Source: Imbricaverruca yamaguchii
Lineage: Eukaryota > Arthropoda > Thecostraca > Neoverrucidae
Reading direction: 5' to 3'
Assembly: GCA_034440575.1 (NCBI GenBank)
Contig: JAOTOL010001641.1
Location: 496,001 to 560,000, forward strand
DNA length: 64,000 nt
Below are positions 10,478 through 22,135 of the stretch, piece by piece. The stretch's first letter is position 1, and each line of letters starts with the position of its first letter. The notes below the pieces were generated by a model. The model did not search any database, was not told the DNA's origin, and saw nothing but the letters and a program-made list of their open reading frames with translations. Both the position numbers and the translations under genes were made by a program.

Positions 10478-10637
10478 TCATAAAGACATAAAGACATAAA
10501 GACATAAAGACATAAACGATTAGTGCAACTATGAGCCACAAGGGCCCTTCTTGGTTGCACTCTGTACACTGAACCAGTCGCCCACGAAATCTGTCAATCA
10601 GCCCTCCCTGTAATACTGAAAAGCAAGCCCTCGATTC

Positions 10638-13556
10638 TTATAATGATTGTCTATGCTGTTTTTTAAAGATGTTCAATGTGCTGCTGCTGACAATGTTTTC
10701 TGGCAGCTGGTTCCAGTGTTCTACTACCCTGTTGGTGAAGAAAGTCTGCCTTAACCTTGTTCTGCTGTGGTTAACATTAATTTTGAATTTATGACCTCTA
10801 TTTGCATCATTTCTGTTCAATTCAAACATTTCCCCAAGATATCCCCTCTCCAGACCATGTACAAATGTAAAGACCTCGATGAGATCTCCTCTCAGCCTTC
10901 TATATCTAAGTGAAAACATATTCAATTTCTTCAATCTTTCCTCATATGCCAGGTTGCTTATGCCATTAACCATTTGTGTAGCCCTCTTTCGTACTCACTC
11001 TAAAAGCCAACAATCTTTTTCATAGCTAGGAGACCAAGCTTGGATGCAGTATTCCAAATATGGCCTGACATATGCACAGTACAGCTTCCTGATGAATTCT
11101 TCACTTCAGTATGATACATTCCTATGTATTGCCCCGAGCATTCTCAGTGCCTTCTTCCTGGCTTCCTTGGTCTGTTCTGATGCCCCCAATTTTATGTTTA
11201 GAATAACACCTAAATCCTTCTCCTATTGAGTCACTGAGAGCACTAGGCCACCCATCAAGTATGGAGCCTTCATATGCTGCTTACCTACATGCTTGATTTT
11301 GCACTTGTCAAAATTAAATTTCATTTGTCATTCTTCGGACCACTTCACAAGTTCGTCTAAGTCTCTTTGCAGCGAGATATGCTCATCTTGACCTGTTATT
11401 GCCCTAAAGACCTTCAAATCATCCGCAAATTTCAAAAATGCAGCTTAGGCCACTTTCAATGCTATTTACAAATATAATGAACAGTAGTGGCCCCAGTATC
11501 CTTAGTAGTGGCCTCAGTTCTTAGTGGAGTCCTCTGGGGACTCCACTAAGAACATTTTGCCATGATGACTTTGTACCATTTAGCATCACTCATTGCTGTC
11601 TATCGGAAAGCCACAACTCTATCCATTTTAAGATGCTACCTGCAATACCATGGGACTGAAGCTGTATCATTAACCGTTTATGGGGTATCTTGTCAAAGGC
11701 CTTACTAAAGTCAAGATATGCTACATCAACCTGATTTCCCTGATCAACTTGTTTTGTGGCGAAGTTCAAAAAGTCCAAGAGATTTGTGAGACACAGTCGT
11801 CCTTTTCTAAGCCCATGAAAAATTTATAAAAATCGTCCTTTTCTTACTGGCCTATAGTTTTCAACTTTCCCTCTTTCTCCTTTCTTGAAAATAAGAACTA
11901 CATTTGCCCTTTTCCAATCGGTTGGAATATCATTTTGTGAAACTGTTCTACAAAATATTGTACTAAGTGGAAATGCCACTTCCTTTTCAGTTTCCCGCAA
12001 CACTCTAGCATAAATTTCATCAGGTCCTGCTGCCTTGCTTGGCTTTATTTTCCTCGGATATGATTGTAAACAACATCACTATCAATGAAATCAACATCAT
12101 TCATTAGATCACATGTCACTGAACTATGGTGTACGGTCGGCAGATTGGTCATATCTTCCAATGTAAATACTGATTTAAACTGCTTGCTCAGCTCCTCAGC
12201 CATCTCCTACCTTCACCCAATGTAGTCCCGTTTACTTCCAGTGGACCAATTGTGCTAGAAACTTTACTCGGCTTGTAGAAACTAATGAACTTTTTACTGT
12301 CCCCATTACAGTTTCTAGCTAAATCCAGTTCTTTTGCTCGCTTTGCTGCTCTGGTTTTTTGCTTCACAGTTTCTCTAGCTTTTCGATACGCCTTTAGATT
12401 AACGACATTTGAAGCTTCTTTAAAGTCTCTAAATGCAGTTTTCTTAGTCTTAATTGCTTTTATCAAGTCTGGTGTAAGCCATGCTGGCTTTCCTACCCTT
12501 CTTTTGCGTCCTGGCTTTTGGGGGACATGTCTAATCTGAATTTCCTTCAAGTAAGATTTGAACTTTTCCCACATTTCACAGGCATTTAAATTGGAGAATT
12601 ATTCTTCCCATCTGATGGCACTTAAAGCCGCTCTCATGCAGTCAAAGTCTGCTCTGTTGAAATTTGGAACGTTTACAAAATTATCCTTAATAATGTCCAG
12701 TACATGTGCCTTGAATCTAACTATGTTATGGTCTCTTCTTCCCACAGTTTCTCCTACAATTAAGTCTTGAACCAAGTCATTTAAATCCCAGAATACAAGG
12801 TCCAAGAATGAGCCATGCCTGGTAGGTTCCGATACAAACTGCTGTAAGAACAGGTCCTCCTCAAGGCATTTCCTAAACATTTTGCATGATGGGGAGCCGA
12901 CACCAGCATTGTCATAACATTTTAGATTAAAGTCACCAAGAATAAGGCACTTCCTCTTAAGGTTTCTACTGATTTCCTCACAAATCACCTTGTCAAGCTC
13001 CAGTTGCTGAGAATGGGGCAGGGTTCCTGATCGGTAGAAAGCTCCTATCCTCAGAGTATTGCTGTTGCCTTTTCCCACAGTGCCATCAAGCCAAATGGAC
13101 TCCACAGACACATTTTTATCCCCACTTGCTACTTTTTGAGATCTGAATAAGCTATTCATATAGAGCATTACACCACCCCATTTCATTGCTGGACCCCTAT
13201 TTCATGAAAACATATTCTATCCATGGATCTCATAGTCCTGTAAGTTATCTCCAAAATACCCTTCACTGACCCATGCCTCCGTAATGCAAACAAAATCTGG
13301 TTCCTCCTCAGCAACATAACCCTTGAACTCATCAAATGTGGACCGGATATTCTGAGCATTAAACATAATACACTTAACAAATGCTTCTTAACCACCTTCA
13401 GCTATTTCATACTGAGGAGTTCTTTTATCACGAGATGAACTATCACTCTGTCTCCTTGAACTAATCCTGTCCCTATTTGCTGACTGAGGTTCTATTGCCT
13501 TGGGTGACACTATTGGAATATTCCTGAGTTGGCAATGTAATTTCATCCCTCCCCAC
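10638..13556 (-). pseudogene. LINE element 1 ORF2, endonuclease/reverse transcriptase, broken
   Basis: Open pieces on the minus strand carry endonuclease sequence (12599-13395), with the GDFN motif and a DHN block (GRRDHN in place of SDH). Then come the linker (12188-12574), a reverse-transcriptase stretch with LDFSKAFDKIP (11590-11778), and the conserved C-terminal region (10638-10973) with YEERLKKLNMFSL. The pieces lie in different frames separated by frameshifts and stops. About 100 bp around 11450-11540, where the catalytic FADD would fall, is scrambled by a local duplication of GTAGTGGCC. The expected start ATG (present in element 4) reads GTG here. The product is known to nick target DNA and reverse-transcribe the element RNA; this copy cannot. 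Confidence 0.8.
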
Positions 13557-13564
13557 CCCATTTC

Positions 13565-14511
13565 CTAGTTTCCCTGAAGGACATGCTCGTACACTTTGCC
13601 TAACACATGGACCCCCTTCTCAGAGAAGTGCAGGCCATCCCTCTGATAGAGGTCCCACGATGCATAAAACCTGCACCAATCGTCTACAAAGGTGAAACCT
13701 AGCTCATGGCAGAGCTTACCTACCCTGGCGTTAGCTGCCAGTGCCCTAGAGCTCCACTCAGGGGAGGCTCTAGCCCTAGGCAAAATTGCTGTTACAATGA
13801 CTCTATTGTTACCCCTCAAGGTGGCGAGAAGGGGCCTGTAGTCCCGCAGAAGCTCCTCACTCCTAGCAGGACCTATGTTATTTTCCCCTACGTGCACTAT
13901 AACTGTACTAAACTGGTGATCACTGGTGACTGTGCCACCACTGGTACCAGGTCATTCACCTTGGCACTAGACCTGGTGATGCACCTCCTGTCCCTCCTAC
14001 CTTTACAGAATACCCGATCTAAATGTCGCACACGAGAGTAGCCGACGACCAGCACTGACTCCTTACTACTACTATCCTGGGGGCAGTCCTCCAATGCCTG
14101 GAACCTATTTGATGTTAATATGCCTGCCCGCTGGGCTGTTCGACCAGGCTTCCTCCCGCTCCTACCACCTGCCACCTGCCTTTCACTGACCCTTTCCTTA
14201 GGTCCGCGTCTCCAAATCCTCCACCCCCTGACCTCATGCCACTTCCCCTCCTGTGACCTAGAAGAACTACCCCTCCTCTGTTCACTATTAACACTCCCTT
14301 CTCGAGAAATCCCAGCCACCTTCACAGTAGGGGAAGCCTCAGCTACTTGGTGGCCTGCGACCACCTGGGCAAAAGATCTTCCTGCTATGGAGTGACCTCT
14401 TGTTGCTTTTTCTTCCCTACCCTGTGCCACAAGGGCAGCCTTGAGCTTGGAAAGCTCTGCCTTAAGGATCCTAATCTCTTCCTCTAGTGCCTGCATCCTG
14501 GTTGAAACCAT
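13565..14511 (-). pseudogene. LINE element 1 ORF1, coiled coil plus SGNH-hydrolase-like domain
   Basis: The N-terminal part (from 14511) begins with a short coiled coil (EEEIRILKAELSKLKAAL), then a basic low-complexity linker. It is followed by an SGNH/GDSL-type domain: block I reads VVGYSRVRHLD, where the family has GDS. After a frameshift near 13900 it continues with VGENNIG (block III) and RDGLHFSEKGVHVLG (block V, catalytic D and H). An esterase-like ORF1 is established for several CR1/L2 elements. The change of the block-I Asp and the frameshift indicate decay. ORF1 ends in TAG a few bases before the ORF2 start region. Confidence 0.75.
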
Positions 14512-15027
14512 CCTACAGGCTGTAGCTTATGCCTAGATTTGGATTGAAATTAACTCGCTAAACAACCAACATAAGAGCCACCTATCATTCAGTATAAATC
14601 ACTGCCTCCTATACTATCAGTTAATTATCTAAGTACCTCAAGAATACCAACACGCTAAGCAGAAAATATTAAACAATTGTTTGTTTTTTGTGTTTTTTAA
14701 ATAAAATAAATAAATAAAATGTCTATTCTAGTTGTCTTCTGGACAAGTAGACAACTATATGAATATCCCTTTTGATATCACTTATGGCTAGACAGAAAAA
14801 TGAACAGTCACACAGCACTTATGAATACCACCAACTTAGTACCAATGAAACTCTATCTTAAACCTAAACACCAAACACAATATGCACCACAAAAATAAAT
14901 AAAGTATGTTAGGATAGTATTAATGTTGTCTAATGTACTTATGAAATCTACCCACTTGTAATATCTCCAACTACAGAAATCGAAGCGAAGAGAACGCGCC
15001 TAAAGCCACGAGGCCGCACCTAAAAAC

Positions 15028-15037
15028 AAGATGGCGC
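15028..15037 (-). promoter_or_regulatory. YY1-like motif in LINE 5' UTR
   Basis: AAGATGGCGC on the plus strand is GCGCCATCTT in element sense, matching the YY1 core GCCATNTT. Element 3 keeps AAAATGGCGC at the same place (38707-38716). Retained in two diverged copies, it may help internal transcription, as YY1 does in mammalian L1. That role is inferred. Confidence 0.35.
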
Positions 15038-15237
15038 TTGGCAGCCTCGCTAGGTTGATATAGTATAATTTGCGTGCTACGAAAATCCTTATCAGATAAA
15101 AACTAATGAAATATAATCACAGACGTAATTGCTAAACACCTATCCACAGCTTAGACTAGAGTACTGCCCTGTTCTGCAACGACTTATCTGGAAAGCTGGA
15201 GCTCCAAACGGACGTCCTTCCACCGTGACAACTGGCG

Positions 15238-15694
15238 GCAAACTGCGGCAATAAGTTCCACGAAACAGGACGTCTGGGCCGTGATAAAATCAACCCGCAC
15301 GTGCATGGTGATCGACACAGAAAGGCATGACATTAGCAGGTCGAAGTTAGTGCAGTCTTCCTGGATTCCAGGGACCCGAAAAGCACAATCCGTCGGCGTC
15401 GGATAGAGGTCTTCTTCGAAGAAAGGAGAAAACTGTGAGCCTGAACACTGCCAGCTGGCAGCTGGCAGATGCAGAAGTCACGGACAGATACAGGGGAATA
15501 GAATGGGGCATGTGCCCTCTCACATGAAGGTTGCCGCCATACGGCGACCTATTTGGGCGCAAGCCCCGCCGTGCAGCCGGCACGTTGGGGCCTGTATGTA
15601 GCCGGTTGCCTGTGTGCCGGATGCACACAGGCAGCCGGCAGTTTCGAGGCGCTACAGCCCAACTGACATTTCACATGTCATATACACGTGAACA
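15238..15694. other. no gene; imperfect hairpin 15601-15639
   Basis: No coding signal was recognised. A hairpin with 16-nt arms (GCCGGTTGCCTGTGTG facing CACACAGGCAGCCGGC, one mismatch) and a 7-nt loop sits at 15601-15639. It is preceded by CAGCTGG repeats near 15452. Confidence 0.5.
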
Positions 15695-15753
15695 CTCATC
15701 CAGCATTCATCTAACATTCATCCAGTATTCATCTAGCATTCATCCAACATTCC
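15695..15753. repeat. 11-bp tandem repeat (CATTCATCCAG-type), about 5 copies
   Basis: Five consecutive units of about 11 bp, CATTCATCYAR plus one base, with single-base differences. Confidence 0.75.
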
Positions 15754-16767
15754 ACGTCCTAATTCCATTCATAAATCACAGACATACATTCAAGGCACAC
15801 CTGCAGTCATACCTATAGACTATACATTGGCCACATGATATGACGTCTGCCATACCTATCATCGCACATCAAGTGGAGTCATTCGACGTGCCGTGTCGTA
15901 CTCTATCAAACTGTTCAGGACTCACACCAATTATAAACGTCAAAGGTCGAGCTCATTTCTTCTGTCGCCCCACGTTTCTTCGTTTTCTCCCAAAGCTACC
16001 CATGATTCGTATCAAGAGATAACCCGTAGGCAACCCTGTAGTAGCATTTCAGCCGGGGACATGTCAGAAGAAGCCTCAGGGTTTAAGATTAGTTCAATTT
16101 TCAGTCTTCGCGTTTCGTGGCTATGGCTTCAAGTTGCATTGTGTGGGTGTCATTCGACGTGGCTTGCCATACGGTATCAGAATGTTGGGATATCGAAATA
16201 CATAATTTTTTTAATGTCGAAGGTCCGGCGTGTCTACAATGATTGAGGGTAACATGAATAGGAGGGTCAAATCTATGATTGTTTGCAGCATTTCCCATAG
16301 CAAATACTCGTACCCTATATGACTAGGGGCTCCCCAAGAATTCCACCATAACCTGCTCGGACGGTGCTCTCATCGCTGGTTTTAATTTAGGCTGCCGCAT
16401 TGCTGTTCCGAATATATCAAATATATCACTTGCTACACTAACCCAACATGCCAAATTGATGTGGGAGAAGGCATGCCGAATATCGGCGTGCTGCCGCACG
16501 GCGTTCTTCCACTATCCGCGGAAAACCTTAGATGGTGGGTCGTCAACGACCCCCTCCCCGAGACGGCGAGGGTTAATCAGAAGCTAGTGATGTGTAAAAC
16601 AATAGCTGTCGTAGCATGTTCTTAGACGCCATGGTAAGGAACTTGGTGATCCTTTCGGGGCATCCTTCATATGAAGGGAACTAGTGTTACCAGAGATCGA
16701 GGAATGCGCACTGCGCAGAAATCTATTCGTGGAACGCATGCTGATCCAGGACTTTCCCAGAGTACCT

Positions 16768-16769
<2 letters not shown>
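15754..16769. other. no gene recognised; dispersed repeat at 16447-16560
   Basis: No supported gene. The stretch beginning ATGCCAAATTGATG (about 16449) and ending GTCGTCAACGACCCCC recurs in shorter form in Arf6 intron 2 at 57288-57345, so it is a dispersed repeat of unknown type. Confidence 0.45.

Positions 16770-16860
<91 letters not shown>
16770..16860. repeat. (TA)n microsatellite
   Basis: About 90 bp of uninterrupted TA dinucleotide. Confidence 0.95.
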
Positions 16861-16863
<3 letters not shown>

Positions 16864-16976
16864 GATGCCAATGAAAAACGAAAGTTGGATTTTTAATGGC
16901 CCTTCGTGGAATACAGTGGGTGGTGGGAAAACAACGTGTGTAAAATTTAAGCGCAATCGAAGTTTATTTCGAGGTG

Positions 16977-17054
16977 TTTGTTTGTTTATTGGTTGGTTCA
17001 CGACACACTTTATGCACATTCACGGCTAATGGCGCCGCCCACACTGTTTCGCCG
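16977..17054 (-). repeat. SINE-A, 3' part (minus strand)
   Basis: The reverse complement matches the 3' part of the intact SINE at 61612-61789: GGCGAAACAGTGTGGGCGGC, then GCCGTGAATGTGCATAAAG, then the AACCAACCAATAAAC tail. It lacks the tRNA-like head, so it is 5'-truncated. Confidence 0.8.
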
Positions 17055-17698
17055 ATATTTAGAGGTGGCGCAAGTCGATTGTTTCTTCCCCCAAAGACTC
17101 CGATAAGGACTATGAGGAAGGGCATCGTCTCTGGGGTGTTTGTTGGCAATATTGAAGCCTTTTGAGACCTCCCCTTCCTGCAGCATGGCTGTTGGTCACC
17201 TCGCTGTTCAAAGCGAGTATTAGCCTTTCTAGGGGCTGGGGGTATCATGGTTACCCAAGCCACTCATTGTCTTCCGCTTGGCCGGGGAAGGGAAGCCTTC
17301 GATGTTCCTAGCTATTGTCGACGGTGCCTCTCGACGACCGACAAGAAGAATCGGCGCTGATCCTCGTTCTTCGTGAGGCTGAGGTTGAAAGACTGGATCA
17401 GCACCACCACTCGCTCCGCAGTGTCGTTGGTGACGTGTAGGCTCGCGACGCGCCGAGACGCCGCGACGAACCCCGTGTCACTCGGCCACTCCTCCGGCTC
17501 CTTTGAGAGGAACGCCCTCTCCGCTCCGACGGCGTCGAGGAGGGCGCCAGACGCCTGGCTCTAGCGCCAGCGCCACCTCTAAATATAATCCAATTCCCTT
17601 CAAATTTTGCATGAGAGGTTTTCTCAATACTGCACAGTATCCCACAAAGGGCCGCTAAAAACATGTTTCAAATGTACCCATGGGCGCTATTGGCACCC

Positions 17699-17699
<1 letters not shown>
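17055..17699. other. no gene recognised
   Basis: GC-richer sequence with CGACG-rich segments around 17320-17570. Short ORFs on both strands lack any recognisable domain. Confidence 0.35.
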
Positions 17700-17996
<297 letters not shown>

Positions 17997-19195
17997 CTGA
18001 TAGATTGCGATGTTGCAGTGAATTTCTTCTTCCGTGACATGGTTTCTTTTCATAAACAAGAAGAATCAAAATGTTCACTTTGCACACATACATATGTTGT
18101 GTAGTCATACGCACATTGATACAGCATAATCGTACAGCAAGAGCACACTGACGCAGAGCTTGAGGGCATTTCACATGGACGAATTATAGCAACCTGGTAC
18201 CAAACGCAATTTCCGTCCTCGTTCCTGCCGTGGTTTCGATTCGGGTTTGCCGGGTTAAGTACGTTCTGTCCTGATTCTTCTGTCGGCAATATTGATATGC
18301 AGATCCCGAAACCCTAGCCTCCAGTTGACAGTTGCCTGCTAGTATATGTGGTTGTATGACAGTTACCTGTTAGTATGCCAGGAATCATATATGGCCTAAT
18401 GGACTAACACCTATGCATAGGCATCAGTCCAATATACCCGCCAACGACAGAACAGCCGCTCAGGCAACCATCTGACATAGTCTCTCTCAATATAATGTCA
18501 TAAATACTCCTAAACATCCACGTTTCGTGCCTATTAACATGCGCCCTGGAGAGTCTTTGAAAATTACGCGCACTGAAGGGGGGGGGCGGATTCCACCCCT
18601 CAGATCTCGGCTCCTATTAAGGCTAAAACAACTAAATTCGAAGGGTTGATGGGAAACATGGTGAACTCTATTGTGGGCAAATGTCATGGCCTTAGGTCAA
18701 CATTTTCAAGGTCAAATGATATCAAAATAAAAAAATCCGGTTTTCCGTATCTTGGATTGTCATTGTTATGGGTCGCTGTGATTGTGTTTAACTGCTCCAA
18801 AATTGGCCTTAATGATGTTTTGGACATTACTAGTGATGCAATACTAGTACTAGCCAGAACAGCCATTTGATCTCAGGTCACCTATACAGGAGAACTTTAT
18901 CATGTCATAACCTATTCCAGTTACCGGAACCGGGCTGCCCACACGACTACTCCGTTGGGCGGTTCGGCACAATCGGCTTCACAAAGAAAGGAGTGAAATA
19001 CATGAATAAAGTGTGGAAACGCTTAGGCACACAATGACAGACAGTAGATTTCCGGATGTGTAGGGAGTAACATGCAAAGTGACATCAATCGCATGACAGT
19101 CATTTGCATTTATAACAGCATTCCAGTTTATTTAATTAATTTCACCACACATGCCCTCCACGTGCAGTGGCTGTTACGGACAGTCTGGGTTTAAC
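17997..19195. other. no gene recognised
   Basis: No domain, RNA or repeat structure could be supported in this 1.2 kb, apart from a G8 run near 18581. Confidence 0.35.
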
Positions 19196-20165
19196 TCACA
19201 GATATTTACAAAGAAAGGATAGATTTGTGGTCAATAGTGGGAGCAGATGCGCAACAAACATTCGTACGCCAACATAATCCATATCACTTTCCGCATTACA
19301 TACACCGTACTTCGAACACGAGCTATACACGAGTGGCTTGTAGAAGTGATAGGAAAGCGATGGCCTAAAGGTGACTTCATAGTGTACACATATCCATGGT
19401 GTAAGTTTTTTGTGTGACTTGTATTCTTCTTGGAGATACGCTAGTGCATGTTTCTTATAGTTAGACAGCCTCGATGTTTTTATTTCAGTAGGAAGTTTGT
19501 TATAGTGGAAAACAGACGAGAAGAGAAGTCTCCTGCGGCCAGCCACTCTGTGTATGGCTGGCAGGTGCAGGTTGTCTGCACGTGTGTGACGGCTTCGCAG
19601 GGTAGAGTTTGCAGTGATTTAACCGGCAATGTGCGTAGGCTCACCCGTCAGAATGATCTTGTGGAGCAAAGTGAGACTGTGAAATAGATACAGATCAGCT
19701 GCGGTGAGGAGACCCAACTTGTTTCGGGCATCAGAAATATGATCAAATTTCAGTAGACCTGATACGACTCTAGTGGCGAAGTTAATGATCTTGTCTAGTC
19801 TGTGGATGTTTGCTGACGACCTGTTCCCGTAAACAGATATGTAGTATCGGATATTAGATAGGCTATTGACTATAGTGAAGAGGGTATTGGTCGGCAGATG
19901 GTGACGTAGATAGCTCAAGGCCAGAAGGAACCCAGTGCACTTGCGGACCACAAGAGCTACATGGGAATCCCACGATATGTGGCGATCAAATGTCACCCCA
20001 ATGTTCTTACACGAATGGCTCTCATCTATCACGGCGTCCCTAAAGCACACTCGTATCTGGGTAATATTACGCAGATTTTGACGCGATCAGAGAGTAAAAA
20101 GCTGAGGTTTTGTCCGGTTCACCTTCAAGCTGTTATCCAGGAAGTAGTCGTAGAATTGGCTCAGA
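19196..20165 (-). pseudogene. LINE C fragment, C-terminal part of a reverse transcriptase ORF
   Basis: Two minus-strand pieces (20050-19619 and 19546-19196, different frames) read like the C-terminal region of arthropod non-LTR polyproteins. The first has KNIGVTFDRHISWDSHV, a KCTGFLLALSYLRHHLP stretch, and YGNRSSANIHRLDKIINFA. The second has AGRRRLLFSSVFHYNKLP. This region follows the reverse transcriptase domain in such elements; no catalytic motif is present. Sense reading continues upstream to about 20165 with a stop. The family is distinct from the L2-like copies and LINE B. Confidence 0.65.
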
Positions 20166-20180
20166 CATGTCTCCATCTGT

Positions 20181-20342
20181 CACAGACCTTCACCTTCGAC
20201 TCTTGTATTTTCACTGTCCCATGACACGACACGCCGCTGAGCCACCCCCGGCGGCTATGGTCACGTGACCCGGTCACGTGGCCCGGTGCATCAGCGCATG
20301 TGCCGAAGCAGTCCGGCGGCGGCCCAACAACAGACACCAAAG
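20181..20342 (+). repeat. direct repeat, copy 1 (CACGTGACCCGG-rich)
   Basis: About 160 bp beginning GTCACAGACCTTCACCTTCG and ending CAACAACAGACACCAAAGTC recurs at 21736-21918 with about 10% difference. It flanks the integrase fragment like a long terminal or target-derived repeat, but retroviral-type TG...CA ends were not recognised. Repeated GTCACGTG E-box words lie inside. Confidence 0.7.
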
Positions 20343-20479
20343 TCTGCCACTTCCCCTCTCATCCAAATTGCGAGGGTAATCGCAACTTGAACGCACAAAA
20401 AAAACGGGTTTCGGATCAGCATATACACCGCGTTTGAAGCAAATAACGCTGAACGTATCATGTATCTTTTGTACAAACG

Positions 20480-21310
20480 TCAAGTCTGGCACTGAACAAG
20501 TGATACCCGCGGCCGCAATGCGCAACAATACTCGTACCTTGCACTGAAAACGTGAAGCGTGTCACACAATTGCACATCATGGTCGCGCACAACTTTGACA
20601 TTTTTAACATGGGTGCGTCGAAGTTTTCCACCTTTTTCAACATTATCTAAGTGCCGTCGACCTCGTATGGCGACTACAACATAAGGTCCTATCCAAGGAT
20701 AATCCAACTTGGATCGAGCGGAAAGGTTCCTGTACAACAACCTGTCACAGACTTTGATCGCTGGCTCTGCAACTCTGTGCCGCCTGTCATACTGCTGTTT
20801 GTATCGGCCAGCGCTCTGGGCGCGCTGCTGCTGCGCCTGTTGAAACACATTGGACAGGAGGCGGAGCTTCTCGTGAACATAATCGTGTGAGTATTGGTTC
20901 CTGGGGGCAGCTGCTAGTTTCGATAATGGGGTGTGAGGATAGCGGATAAAATAAATGAAGTATGGAGAAAAACCGGTCGAATCGGATACTACATTGTTCA
21001 ACGAGAAAACTATACCGGGTAGCTTCTGCACCCAGTCAGTGCCCCTGGAGTCTGGCATCGTCCGTAGGTGGCGTTTAATGTGAAGGTGTTTCCTTTCGAA
21101 CTTGCCGACGGCTTCGTGGTGATACCCCACGCTCGCCCGCGTCTGAACACCGAAATGCTCGCAAAGCGCCGTGACCGGGGCATTTTTCACGAGGTTTGAG
21201 CCCGCATCGATCTTGAGGTTTTCTGGGGCAACATAGGTAAAAAAGTGGGCGCTTAACACTTCGCCGATTTCTTCTGCGTTACCTGTGTCAAGCGGTCTGT
21301 ACTGGACTAC
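20480..21310 (-). pseudogene. Ty3/gypsy-like integrase fragment
   Basis: The minus strand encodes the second half of a retroviral-type integrase. It has a core-domain Asp block (IDAGSNLV), then YHHEAVGKFERKH with the catalytic-type Glu, then a stretch like the family's C-terminal domain with WIGPY (the GPY/F motif). Sense reading opens about 50 bp before the first Met, from near 21310, after a stop. Protease, reverse transcriptase and RNase H are absent. The integrase would insert LTR retrotransposon DNA; this fragment is isolated and in opposite orientation to neighbouring gag-like and H2C2 pieces, so it is a relic. Confidence 0.7.
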
Positions 21311-21447
21311 TCACTTCTCATCAATCAATCAATCAATCAACTATCGACAGTAAGTAAAGGCCACATGTCTGTACTGGACCGGGGCAGAATGACACTTGTC
21401 AGATGACACTTGTCATCAAGAAACTAGTGCGCCAAGCCTGCCCATAA

Positions 21448-21735
21448 TTGTTTGATGCCAAGGAGGGGGTCAAGAAGATTTGTCGTCCATCATACCAAGC
21501 GGCTCTCTGTCAGCACTTCTTGGTCGGCTTATCGGCGGAGGAAAAGGGTTTCCTTTCGTGTCAAGGGGCGTCTACTTTCGAGTCTGCAGTCCAGGAGTTA
21601 ACTCGGGAGGAACAACTGGCCGATCTCTGCGGCACAGCGTCATCCGTCAACGAACGTGAGCACACAGCCACCTGGGCAGAGTATTCTGGGATCTCTGCTG
21701 AGTCTCCACACCCAATCCCACCGCTGCCACCATGT
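21448..21735 (+). pseudogene. gag-like fragment of an LTR retrotransposon
   Basis: The plus-strand reading contains YQAALCQHFLVGLSAEEKGF and ASTFESAVQELTREEQL, which resembles the C-terminal part of gypsy-type Gag capsids as I remember them. It lacks a start context, a zinc knuckle and continuity with pol. A 60-bp part (21475-21533) recurs at 21920-21979. Confidence 0.45.
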
Positions 21736-21918
21736 CACAGACCTTCACCTTCGGATCCTGTATTATCGCTGTCCCATGACACGACGCGCCGCTGAGCCAC
21801 CCCCAGCGGCCAGGGTCACGTGACCGGGTCACGCGACCCGGTCACGTGGCCCGGCGCATCAGCGCACGTGCCGAAGCAGTCCGGCGGCGGCCCAACAACA
21901 GACACCAAAGTCTGACAC
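21736..21918 (+). repeat. direct repeat, copy 2
   Basis: Second copy of the ~160-bp repeat at 20181-20342. It carries one extra GTCACGCGACCCG unit. Confidence 0.7.
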
Positions 21919-22135
21919 GAAGATTTGTCATCCATCATACCAAGCGGCTCTCTACCGGCATTTCTTGGTCGGCTTATCACCAGTCCGAAAAGGCAGGATG
22001 CGAAGACTACGTCCGTACCTGCGAAAGATGCGAACAGAGAAAAAGTACTCGTATCCGCAATGCTCCCCTGCTGCCTCAGCCGGCAAACTGGCCTAACGAG
22101 ACGCTCGTAATTGACATTGTAAATATGCCAAGAAG
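21919..22135 (+). pseudogene. integrase H2C2 zinc-finger fragment
   Basis: The plus-strand reading gives HHTKRLS, then EDYVRTCERCEQRK and NAPLLPQPANWP. This fits the H2C2 zinc-binding module at the N-terminus of Ty3/gypsy integrases (paired His, then CxxC). It is preceded by a 60-bp block shared with the gag-like fragment at 21475, so the junction looks recombinant. It runs into the 3' end of LINE D near 22135. Confidence 0.55.

Larger units (their letters stand above)
10478..15237 (-). mobile_element. L2/CR1-like LINE, element 1 (full-span, decayed)
   Basis: A minus-strand non-LTR retrotransposon runs from a 5' UTR (15237 downwards) through ORF1 (SGNH-type) and ORF2 (endonuclease plus reverse transcriptase) to a 3' tail. 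The tail is repeats of CTTTATGT in sense orientation, seen as ATAAAGAC-type octamers at 10479-10516. The 5' end is set by comparison with element 3, whose end is fixed by a target duplication; both begin CGCCAG in sense. Several frameshifts and stops disable it. No clean target duplication was found. Confidence 0.8.
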
